5,859 nt of DNA from Candidatus Roizmanbacteria bacterium (GCA_016206365.1 JACQRR010000173.1:1-5859); one strand, 5' to 3'. Positions 1 through 5,653 are shown, counted from the stretch's first letter. The notes: generated from the sequence alone by a model not told the origin. Numbers and translations: made by a program.

Positions 1-66
1 CGATCATGGTGGCAAAAGTTAAAAACTGAAAAATATCAAGAATATTACAAAAAACAGTATGGTTAA
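1..66 (+). CDS. 3' end of an unidentified upstream gene (partial)
   Basis: Frame 1 is open from the window edge to a TAA at 64-66 and gives 21 residues rich in Lys, Tyr and Gln with a Trp-Trp pair (RSWWQKLKTE... ending KKQYG). The other two plus-strand frames stop within the first 30 bases. The stop overlaps the ATG of the next gene by 8 bases, as expected for consecutive genes of a compact operon. The fragment carries no recognisable motif, so no function is proposed. A basic, aromatic tail like this is common at the end of glycosyltransferases and methyltransferases, but that is only a guess. A 21-codon open stretch could also arise by chance. Confidence 0.45.
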   Translation, partial: RSWWQKLKTEKYQEYYKKQYG

Positions 67-940
67 AATCGCCGTTACTGGTTCGACTGGCCTTATAGGA
101 TCGCGCATAATTGAACTTCTAAAAAATGATTTTGAATTTGTTGAGCTTACTTGGCCAAAATTCGACATCACCCAAAAGGAAACGATCTGGGATACATTAA
201 AAAATCTCAATTTCGATTTACTCCTTCACCTTGCAGCTTACACGAATGTAGACGAGGCTGAAGAAGAACCCGGTAAAAGCTCTGCTTTCAAAATAAATGT
301 TGAGGGAACCAAAAATATCTTTGCTGCAGTAATAAAAAGAAAGAAAAAATTCATCTACGTTTCCACTGATTTTGTCTTTGACGGCAAAAATCCTCCCTAT
401 TTTGAAAACAGTATTCCCAACCCTTTATCATATTATGCTCAGACTAAACTTGAAGGCGAAAAGTATGTTCAACAACAAGCAATGATCGTAAGATTTTCTT
501 ATCCATACAGAACTTACTTCAAAGCAAAAAGAGATTTTTTCCGAGTTTTAAAATATTGGTTAGAAGAAAAAAAAGGGCTAGGGCTGGTCCAAGATTCACT
601 TATCACGCCAACTTTTATTGACGATATTGCTTTTGCGTTGAAATATCTTTTTTTGCACTATTCTCCGGAAATTTTTCATATTGTGGGTGGCGATGCTTTA
701 TCCCCATATGAAGCAGGCATATTAATTGCTAAGCAATTTAAGTTAGATAAATCCTTAATAAAAGCCACAACCTACCAGCACTATTTTGGCAACAAATCCA
801 AACGACCACAATTTTCAGAAATTAAAAGCAAGAAGAATAATTTTTATAGAATGAAGACCTTTGAAGAAGGACTAATAGAAATCAAAAAACAGACGATGGG
901 AGGTAAAAGGCGAAAGATAGATTACGAAGATGGAGGATAG
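59..940 (+). CDS. RmlD-family sugar-nucleotide reductase (dTDP-4-dehydrorhamnose reductase-like)
   Basis: This is a 293-residue extended short-chain dehydrogenase of the RmlD family, cytosolic, expected to reduce a 4-keto sugar nucleotide with NAD(P)H. In the best-known case this is the last step of dTDP-L-rhamnose synthesis. Visible features are the Rossmann motif TGSTGLIG (7-14), the family signature AAYTNVDEAE (59-68), the STDFVFDG block (102-109) with catalytic Thr103, the Tyr126-x3-Lys130 catalytic pair, and the RPxxS signature near 249-253. The start is sound because beta strand 1 begins at residue 3. No rmlA, rmlB or rmlC lies in the window, so the true substrate is unknown; MAT2B-like and other RmlD relatives are alternatives. 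The last 15 or so residues (from Thr279) are encoded by the repeat element that begins at 892 and look like an acquired tail. The gene overlaps the upstream reading frame by 8 bases and shows no Shine-Dalgarno site. Confidence 0.82.
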   Translation: MVKIAVTGSTGLIGSRIIELLKNDFEFVELTWPKFDITQKETIWDTLKNLNFDLLLHLAAYTNVDEAEEEPGKSSAFKINVEGTKNIFAAVIKRKKKFIYVSTDFVFDGKNPPYFENSIPNPLSYYAQTKLEGEKYVQQQAMIVRFSYPYRTYFKAKRDFFRVLKYWLEEKKGLGLVQDSLITPTFIDDIAFALKYLFLHYSPEIFHIVGGDALSPYEAGILIAKQFKLDKSLIKATTYQHYFGNKSKRPQFSEIKSKKNNFYRMKTFEEGLIEIKKQTMGGKRRKIDYEDGG

Positions 941-1009
941 AAGATAGATATTCAATCCTCATTCTTCTATCTTCAAAAATCCATCTTCTATCATCAATCG
1001 TCTATCGTC
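892..1009. repeat. Degenerate inverted repeat built of GAAGATAG-like units
   Basis: The left part is rich in GAAGATGG/GAAGATAG-like octamers and the right part in their complements (CTATCTTC, CCATCTTC, CTATCGTC). Matching arms include GACGAT 892-897 with 1004-1009, GAAGATGGA 926-934 with 980-988, and GATAGAAGA 936-944 with 963-971. An alternative inner pairing is 940-948 with 966-974. The whole could fold as a long interrupted hairpin with the loop near 949-962. It covers the last 49 bases of the RmlD-like gene and most of the gap before ugd. There is no U-tract directly after the outer arm, so it is a poor intrinsic terminator. It resembles the small palindromic repeats scattered between genes in CPR genomes; that resemblance is from memory. 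Confidence 0.7.
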
Positions 1010-1032
1010 AAATTACGTTTATCATATATAAT
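1005..1032 (+). promoter_or_regulatory. Probable sigma70-type promoter of the ugd operon
   Basis: A perfect TATAAT at 1027-1032 is preceded, with a 16-base spacer, by TCGTCA at 1005-1010, which matches TTGACA at four of six positions. Only eight bases separate the -10 box from the ATG at 1041, so transcription would begin at or within a base or two of the start codon and give a leaderless mRNA. No Shine-Dalgarno sequence precedes the ATG, which fits. The -35 hexamer overlaps the right end of the inverted repeat. An AT-rich gap produces TATAAT by chance fairly often, but the position is good. Confidence 0.55.
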
Positions 1033-1040
1033 ATTTCCTT

Positions 1041-2336
1041 ATGACTATCACATTCGTTGGACATGGATATGTCGGCTTGGTAACAGCTTGTATTTTTGCC
1101 GATTTTGGAAATAAAGTTTGGGTTATCGGCCACACAAAGGAAAAAATAGAAAGGCTTAAAAAGGCCGATCCCATCATCTACGAGCCTGGTCTCAAGGAAC
1201 TGCTCGAAAAAAATCTAAGGGCAAATAGAATTCTTTTCACTCTTGACTATAATAAGGCAATACCTGAGTCAGACATTGTATTTATTGCCGTTGGAACCCC
1301 GCCGAAAGAAGACGGAGACGCTGATCTTTCATCGCTATTTGAGGTAACAAAAAAAATCGGACAGCATCTTAAAAAAGGCAAAACAGTTGTATCATGCAAG
1401 AGTACTGTGCCTGTAGGCACAAACAAAAAAATCGAGATAATTTTGCGTGAATCAAAACCAAAATCAGCCCAAGCTCAAGTGGCTTCGTGTCCAGAGTTCT
1501 TAAGAGAAGGAAGCGCTATTTATGATACTCTGAATCCAGATAGAGTAGTCATTGGCTCTGACTCGAAGACAGCGATTGCTACTTTAATCGAACTTCACCA
1601 ACCAATCGATGGTAAGCGAGTCATCACTGATCTTGCTTCAGCCGAAATCATCAAATATACATCCAACGCCATGCTTGCCACAAAGATATCTTTTGCCAAT
1701 CTTATTGCTTTTTACTGTGAAAAAAGCGGAGCCGACGTTGAGAACGTTCTAGACGCCGTTGGGATGGATAAAAGAATCGGAAGAGTTTTTATGGATCCGG
1801 GGGTTGGCTATGGCGGCTCATGTTTACCCAAGGACGTGAAAGCCTTAATTAAAATAGGACAAACACTGCAGATCGATCCTGCCTTCCTCATTGCTGTAGA
1901 AAACATCAACCAGCAAATTCGAGAAGGCTTTCTTCATAAGATTCTAACCAATGCCAAAGAAAAGCATATAACCATTTGGGGATTAAGTTTTAAACCAAAC
2001 ACCGACGACATCCGAGATGCGCCCTCCTCATATATAATTGCTCGCCTTCTTGGAAAAAAATTCACTATTTCCGTTTACGATCCTGCCGGCAGGGAAAATA
2101 CAAAAAAATTATTCGGAAATGCGTTAACATACCATAATAATCCCTATACTGCAGTCCGCAATGCCTCAGCTTTAGTTATCCTCACTGAGTGGAATGAATT
2201 CAAACAGGCAGACCTAAAAAAAGTTAAAACGCTGATGAAAAAACCTCTGATATTTGACGGAAGGAACATTTTTCATCCAGAAATGGTAAAAAAACTTGGA
2301 TTTCAATATTTTTCTGTAGGAAGAAAGCCCGTATGA
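1041..2336 (+). CDS. ugd: UDP-glucose 6-dehydrogenase
   Basis: This 431-residue cytosolic enzyme oxidises UDP-glucose to UDP-glucuronate in two steps with two NAD(P)+. The N-terminal Rossmann domain starts with GHGYVG (7-12). The family blocks VGTPP (84-88), STVPVGT (121-127) and PEFLREG (151-157) are present, as are Lys205 and Asn209 in the central helix region. The catalytic cysteine is Cys261 in GYGGSCLPKD (256-265). The C-terminal UDP-binding domain shows GLSFKPNTDD (314-323), Arg325 and DGRN (406-409). Length and domain order are normal for the family. Oddly, the acidic residue usual at the end of beta strand 2 (as in VDID) is replaced by Gly30-His31-Thr32, which may loosen NAD specificity. 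The ATG lies 8 bases after a TATAAT box with no ribosome site. The stop overlaps the next start by four bases (ATGA), so the two are probably translationally coupled; the product is the expected substrate of the next enzyme. Confidence 0.95.
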   Translation: MTITFVGHGYVGLVTACIFADFGNKVWVIGHTKEKIERLKKADPIIYEPGLKELLEKNLRANRILFTLDYNKAIPESDIVFIAVGTPPKEDGDADLSSLFEVTKKIGQHLKKGKTVVSCKSTVPVGTNKKIEIILRESKPKSAQAQVASCPEFLREGSAIYDTLNPDRVVIGSDSKTAIATLIELHQPIDGKRVITDLASAEIIKYTSNAMLATKISFANLIAFYCEKSGADVENVLDAVGMDKRIGRVFMDPGVGYGGSCLPKDVKALIKIGQTLQIDPAFLIAVENINQQIREGFLHKILTNAKEKHITIWGLSFKPNTDDIRDAPSSYIIARLLGKKFTISVYDPAGRENTKKLFGNALTYHNNPYTAVRNASALVILTEWNEFKQADLKKVKTLMKKPLIFDGRNIFHPEMVKKLGFQYFSVGRKPV

Positions 2337-3286
2337 AAATTATAGTAACTGGAGGAGCCGGCTTTATTGGCTCTCATCTTTGTGAACGATTGCTTAAAGA
2401 CGGCTATGACGTTGGCTGTGTAGACAATTTTTTAACCGGCTCAAAATTAAATCTATATAATTGTTTCCAAAACAAAAAATTCACACTTATCCAGCACGAC
2501 GTCATCAAGCCATTGTCGAGAAGTATCAAGTGTGATGCCATCTTTCATCTTGCTTCTCCGGCCTCACCTAACCTCCATAGTAAATTAAGCTATCTTGCGC
2601 TATCCATGGAAACGATGCTGGTGAATAGTCAAGGCACCCTTGAACTTTTAAAACTGGCAAAACTCAACAATGCAAAATTTCTCTTTGCCTCATCTTCGGA
2701 AGTATATGGCGATCCAGAAGAACATCCACAAAAGGAAGATTATAACGGCAATGTGTCAACGACTGGTCTTCGATCTGTGTACGACGAATCAAAACGTTTT
2801 GGCGAAACTCTTACGGCACATTTCATTCGTAAACTTAACCTAGATGCAAGAATCGCTCGCATTTTTAATACCTACGGGCCTCGCATGTTAAAGGCAGATA
2901 TGAGAATGATTGTTAACTTCATAACTCAGGCGTTAGAAGGAAAACGCATTACCATCTTTGGCGAAGGAAAACAAACTCGCTCTCTTTGTTATATCGATGA
3001 TTTGATAGAAGGATTGATTCGCCTAATGTTTTACCCTAATACAAAAGGTCAAATAATCAATCTTGGGTCAACTGAAGAACACTCGGTAAGAGAATATGCA
3101 AATCTGGTTAAGAAATTAACAAATTCTAAGAGTAAGATTGTCTGCAGCGAAAAATTACCTCAAGATGACCCAAAAAAAAGAAAGCCAGATATCACGAAAG
3201 CAAATCAACTTCTTGGCTGGCAACCAAAAATAGATCTGAAAGTGGGCTTAAAGAAAATGATTGAATATTATAAAAAAACTTTGTGA
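2333..3286 (+). CDS. uxs: UDP-glucuronate decarboxylase (UDP-xylose synthase)-like SDR enzyme
   Basis: This 317-residue extended SDR protein most resembles the Uxs family, which converts UDP-glucuronate to UDP-xylose through a 4-keto intermediate with tightly bound NAD+. Visible features are TGGAGFIGS (6-14) for NAD binding, Asp31 after beta strand 2, the Uxs-type HLASPASP block (72-79), SSSEVYGDPEEHPQ (120-133) with Glu123, the Tyr150-x3-Lys154 catalytic pair in YDESKR, RIFNTYGPRM (176-185), and QTRSLCYIDDL (214-224) with Arg216. The ASPASP, EVYGDP-EHPQ and NTYGPRM combination favours Uxs over 4-epimerases such as GalE. AGGA at 2318-2321, 11 bases before the ATG, is a weak ribosome site inside ugd. 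The gene overlaps ugd by four bases and the next gene by four (GTGA). Following ugd directly is the expected order for a UDP-glucose to UDP-xylose pathway. A related UDP-sugar 4-epimerase is the main alternative. Confidence 0.87.
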   Translation: MKIIVTGGAGFIGSHLCERLLKDGYDVGCVDNFLTGSKLNLYNCFQNKKFTLIQHDVIKPLSRSIKCDAIFHLASPASPNLHSKLSYLALSMETMLVNSQGTLELLKLAKLNNAKFLFASSSEVYGDPEEHPQKEDYNGNVSTTGLRSVYDESKRFGETLTAHFIRKLNLDARIARIFNTYGPRMLKADMRMIVNFITQALEGKRITIFGEGKQTRSLCYIDDLIEGLIRLMFYPNTKGQIINLGSTEEHSVREYANLVKKLTNSKSKIVCSEKLPQDDPKKRKPDITKANQLLGWQPKIDLKVGLKKMIEYYKKTL

Positions 3287-4389
3287 GAAGAGCGATTTTA
3301 GTAATACCAACCTACAACGAAGCAGGAAATATCGAAAGGCTTATTCCTTTGATATTCCAAAAAGCAAAACTTATTCAGAATTGGGAGATCCATGTACTTG
3401 TTGTTGACAGTAAATCTCCAGATAAAACTGGAGATATTGTTAGAAAATTAATCCCAAAATACCCTCGACTCCGTCTTTTAATGGTCGAAAAAGAAGGTTT
3501 AGGAAAAGCCTATACCCAAGGTTTTCTCTATGCTATAGAAAACCTTTCTCCCTATCTCGTGTTTGAAATCGATGCGGATTTGTCCCATGACCCAAAACAA
3601 ATCCCAAACTTCTTAAGACAAATTGAAAAAGGCGCTGATATTGTTATAGGTTCACGCTACATTAAAGGAGGATCGATCCCTAGAGAATGGGCGCTATACC
3701 GCAAGATTTTTTCAATAGTTGGAAATTTGGTAGTTCGCTTAGGTTTCATGCAACTATATATCTCTGATTGGACAGGAGGTTATCGTGCGATAAAAACCTG
3801 GGTTATAAAAAATGCCTTGAATCATATTAAAAATTATTCAGGGTATGTATTCCAAATAGCCCTTCTCGATTATGCGATAAAGGGTGGAGCAAATATTAAA
3901 GAAATTCCTATTCAATTTGCAGATCGGAAAATTGGCAAATCAAAAATCAACTCAACCCAATTTATTATAAATATCTTTACGTACATTTTCCTCCATTCAT
4001 CTTTTATTAAGTTCGCGGTTGTTGGACTTATTGGTTTTTTCGTCGACTTCGGAATATCCTATGTTTTTATTGAGAAATTAAAATCAACTGTGTGGGTAGG
4101 GACACTTATAAGCACGGAAATAGCAATTATTTCAAATTTCCTTCTTAATAATTTTTGGAGCTTTTATTACAAAAAACTTGAGAATAAATTCCGGTCCTAT
4201 CTTCCCAATTTCATAAAATTCAACATTGTCTCTTCTGGCTCAATCTTAATTCAAACAATCGGAATTCAACTGGCAGTCAATTTTTTGGGCAGAGATTTAT
4301 GGTACGTCTATAAGATATTGATTATCGCATTTATCATCATCCCCTATTCCTATTTTCTTTATAATAGATTTATTTGGAAAGAAAAATGA
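3283..4389 (+). CDS. GT2 polyprenyl-phosphate glycosyltransferase fused to a GtrA membrane domain
   Basis: This 368-residue membrane protein has two parts. Residues 1-225 are a GT-A fold family 2 transferase of the dolichol-phosphate mannose synthase type: PTYNEAGNI (9-17), the acidic EIDADLSHDP block (95-104) with the metal-binding Asp97 and Asp99, GSRY (123-126), DWTGGYR (162-168) and RKIGKSKI (215-222). Residues 240-365 are a GtrA-type domain with about four hydrophobic helices (roughly 242-262, 269-290, 309-335, 340-360) and the end motif YNRFIWK. The layout matches the archaeal Pyrococcus type of dolichyl-phosphate mannose synthase. It should transfer a sugar from a nucleotide donor to polyprenyl phosphate at the inner membrane face; GtrA proteins are linked to membrane passage of such lipid sugars. 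The usual VDDxSPDGT is VDSKSPDKT here (41-49), so the second acidic residue is Ser43. The start is GTG, overlapping the previous stop; no in-frame ATG occurs before residue 67 and the conserved ILVIPTYNE begins at residue 5. The donor may be UDP-xylose, UDP-glucuronate or GDP-mannose. Confidence 0.88.
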   Translation: MRRAILVIPTYNEAGNIERLIPLIFQKAKLIQNWEIHVLVVDSKSPDKTGDIVRKLIPKYPRLRLLMVEKEGLGKAYTQGFLYAIENLSPYLVFEIDADLSHDPKQIPNFLRQIEKGADIVIGSRYIKGGSIPREWALYRKIFSIVGNLVVRLGFMQLYISDWTGGYRAIKTWVIKNALNHIKNYSGYVFQIALLDYAIKGGANIKEIPIQFADRKIGKSKINSTQFIINIFTYIFLHSSFIKFAVVGLIGFFVDFGISYVFIEKLKSTVWVGTLISTEIAIISNFLLNNFWSFYYKKLENKFRSYLPNFIKFNIVSSGSILIQTIGIQLAVNFLGRDLWYVYKILIIAFIIIPYSYFLYNRFIWKEK

Positions 4390-4390
4390 G

Positions 4391-4490
4391 AATTGATCTA
4401 ATTAACCTAATTTCTAATTGACCTAATTATTTGGGATTTTGGAAATTGGGATTTGATTAGATCAATTAGATTAATTAGAAATTAGAAATT
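4391..4490. repeat. Inverted arrays of a short AATT-x-CT unit between converging genes
   Basis: Bases 4391-4428 read as consecutive units AATTGATCT, AATTAACCT, AATTTCT, AATTGACCT. On the opposite strand 4456-4490 reads as AATTTCT, AATTTCT, AATTAATCT, AATTGATCT. Perfect 12-base inverted matches are 4391-4402 with 4456-4467 and 4408-4419 with 4473-4484. These two pairings cross, so they cannot form together in one simple hairpin; a nested fold uses 4416-4427 with 4456-4467 and one mismatch. The centre holds two copies of TTGGGATTT (4431-4439 and 4446-4454). The element fills the whole space between the stop of the plus-strand operon and the stop of the minus-strand PEGA gene. It may act as a two-way transcription end, but the stems are almost free of GC, so this is unproven. 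Confidence 0.75.
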
Positions 4491-4491
4491 T

Positions 4492-5355
4492 TTATTCTTC
4501 TTGTTTTTCTGCGTACTGTGAGTAAACCCAACCTTCTTTGTCTTTTTCATACTCAATCTTGTACCATCCATTCTGTTCTTCGAGAAAGTTAAATATATTT
4601 CCTGGTTTCACCTGCGCTTCTTCTGAAGCAGTAATAGACGGCTCTTCCCTAACTCTTAAAAATCCAGTTGGCGTATCTTTTATAAGAATCGTTATTTTTT
4701 TGACCTTTGCACCAGCGGTTGATTCTTTCCCACCGGTGACTTTAGCTGATCCAGTGCCCTTCTGACTTTGATCTATTGCCAATTTAAATAGCGCATTTAC
4801 TCTATAGCCAGGATCGACGTTAATTTTTTGCGTTCTTCTTAAAAATCTGGGCATAAAAACGGATATCTCGTGATCACCCTTCAAAACGTCTGATAAAATA
4901 AGCGCGCTTACTCCTTTTTCCTCGTTATCAAGGTAGACTATCGCGCCTTGAGGCTCGGTCTCTACATAGATTTCCCCAAAATCTCCATTCTTGGCTGCCT
5001 TATCCATCTTGGTAGTAGTAAAAATTTCGCCTGCCGATGTAATATCTGAGCTGCCAAGCTCCCTATTCACATATGTCAATGCATTTTTAAAAATTTTAAC
5101 TTTTCCGCGCCAGGAAGCTGTATCTGTAGCAGTGCCTTCAGGTATTAATTTGATCATATATTCACCCACTTTATACTTTTGTTCAAATGGCGTTTTGCCT
5201 ACTGCAACATTATCAACGAAAACACTACCTACCGGAGATGATACTATCTTAATTCTTCCAAAGACATTTTGATTATTGAGGATAAAAAAACGAACTAAAA
5301 CAAAAATTCCAAATGCGACAATCAATATGGTCAATAGAATGAGCTTTCCCTTCAT
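4492..5355 (-). CDS. Membrane-anchored protein with two PEGA domains and a C-terminal SH3b domain
   Basis: This 287-residue protein has a short basic start (MKGK) and one hydrophobic helix (about 5-26) with no lipobox cysteine, so it is probably anchored by an uncleaved signal with the rest outside. The first PEGA domain (about 33-100) shows GRIKIVSSPVGSVFVDNV and GKTPFE. The second (about 126-193) shows EIYVETEPQGAIVYLDNEEKG, then LKGDHEISV. A Gly/Ser/Lys-rich linker (195-218) leads to a bacterial SH3 domain (about 220-284) with FLRVREEPS (232-240), NGWYKIEY (262-269) and GWVYSQYAEK (275-284). PEGA domains are surface-layer or envelope-associated folds and SH3b domains often bind cell-wall peptides, so a role in the cell envelope is likely; no catalytic motif is seen. 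A promoter lies directly upstream and there is no ribosome site. The gene converges on the sugar operon and is not co-transcribed with it. Confidence 0.85.
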   Translation of the reverse strand: MKGKLILLTILIVAFGIFVLVRFFILNNQNVFGRIKIVSSPVGSVFVDNVAVGKTPFEQKYKVGEYMIKLIPEGTATDTASWRGKVKIFKNALTYVNRELGSSDITSAGEIFTTTKMDKAAKNGDFGEIYVETEPQGAIVYLDNEEKGVSALILSDVLKGDHEISVFMPRFLRRTQKINVDPGYRVNALFKLAIDQSQKGTGSAKVTGGKESTAGAKVKKITILIKDTPTGFLRVREEPSITASEEAQVKPGNIFNFLEEQNGWYKIEYEKDKEGWVYSQYAEKQEE

Positions 5356-5364
5356 AATGGTTAT

Positions 5365-5393
5365 ATTTTATTCAAATTTTTTTACTAATTCAA
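5365..5393 (-). promoter_or_regulatory. Probable sigma70-type promoter of the PEGA-SH3b gene
   Basis: Read on the minus strand, TTGAAT (5393-5388) and TAAAAT (5370-5365) are separated by exactly 17 bases. They match the consensus hexamers at four and five of six positions. The ATG starts nine bases after the -10 box, so the mRNA would have almost no leader, as predicted for ugd. No Shine-Dalgarno sequence is present. The spacer is AT-rich. The inverted repeat at 5412-5435 sits about 18 bases upstream of the -35 box. Confidence 0.6.
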
Positions 5394-5399
5394 CACCAG

Positions 5400-5435
5400 A
5401 AAAATAGTAAAACCAGGTACAGTGCTGTACCTGGT
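5400..5435 (-). terminator. Perfect inverted repeat, possible minus-strand intrinsic terminator
   Basis: The arms ACCAGGTACAG (5412-5422) and CTGTACCTGGT (5425-5435) are perfectly complementary over 11 bases, with two bases between them; a hairpin with a four-base loop has a 10-bp stem. On the minus strand the stem runs into TTTTACTATTTTT (5412-5400), giving a fair terminator shape, whereas the plus strand has only an A-rich sequence after it. It would stop transcripts arriving from the transporter gene before the PEGA promoter. Alternatives are an operator for a dimeric regulator, since it sits just upstream of the PEGA promoter, or a copy of a dispersed palindromic repeat. The interrupted T-tract keeps confidence moderate. 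Confidence 0.5.
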
Positions 5436-5445
5436 AAAATATAAC

Positions 5446-5646
5446 TATGGAAAAAAATCTTCCCACGAAGATCCTGTCCGCTATAACTATGCCTTTGGCG
5501 GCAAAGTCGGTGTTCCTTATCCTGTCGACAAGCAAACCTACGACTAGACCTTAGAAATTATCGAAAGAGCCATCAAAAAATCATCTTTAGGCTTTTTTGA
5601 AAAGGAAAAATTGTTGAGAAACAACGAAAAAGTCTGGAGCCACTGA
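5446..5646 (+). pseudogene. C-terminal remnant of a DUF763-family gene with an in-frame TAG
   Basis: One plus-strand frame reads YGKKSSHEDPVRYNYAFGGK, then VGVPYPVDKQTYD, a TAG at 5545-5547, then TLEIIERAIKKSSLG and a further 17 residues to a TGA at 5644-5646. From memory this matches the conserved C-terminal block of DUF763 proteins (DPxxYxxAxGGKxGxPYPVDRxTYDxTIE...KxxLG). Only about 66 codons survive of a protein normally several hundred residues long, with no start codon in this frame. The match fades just downstream of the palindrome ending at 5435, and no DUF763 N-terminal part is seen in the window. The TAG falls at a variable position after TYD and could be one C-to-T change from a Gln CAG codon. 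Family function is unknown to me. The remnant ends seven bases before the stop of the converging transporter gene. Confidence 0.72.
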
Positions 5647-5653
5647 GCCAATT

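Noticed and set aside
19..210. Minus-strand open frame of 63 codons over the start of the RmlD-like gene.
   Set aside because: It lies antisense to the conserved Rossmann region, and its hydrophobic look is a by-product of Lys- and Glu-rich codons on the other strand.
892..1009. CRISPR-like array in the repeat-rich gap.
   Set aside because: Units are about eight bases, degenerate and unevenly spaced, with no spacers of regular length and no cas genes nearby.
4391..4490. Attachment site or insertion-sequence ends.
   Set aside because: No transposase or integrase is present and no flanking target duplication can be seen; the pattern is a tandem unit array in both directions.
4538..5272. Plus-strand open frames of 75 and 93 codons opposite the PEGA-SH3b gene.
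   Set aside because: They are antisense shadows of a gene with clear domains, without recognisable motifs or ribosome sites of their own.
5545..5547. The in-frame TAG in the DUF763 remnant, with a long open stretch also following the TAG at 938-940, might mean TAG is read as an amino acid.
   Set aside because: The DUF763 frame has also lost its start and most of its length, so decay explains the TAG. The stretch after 940 is repeat sequence with no family similarity and runs out of frame into ugd.
5447..5554. A short plus-strand frame starting ATGGAAAAAAAT after the palindrome.
   Set aside because: It gives 35 residues with no family look and is out of frame with the DUF763-like reading, which explains the same bases much better.
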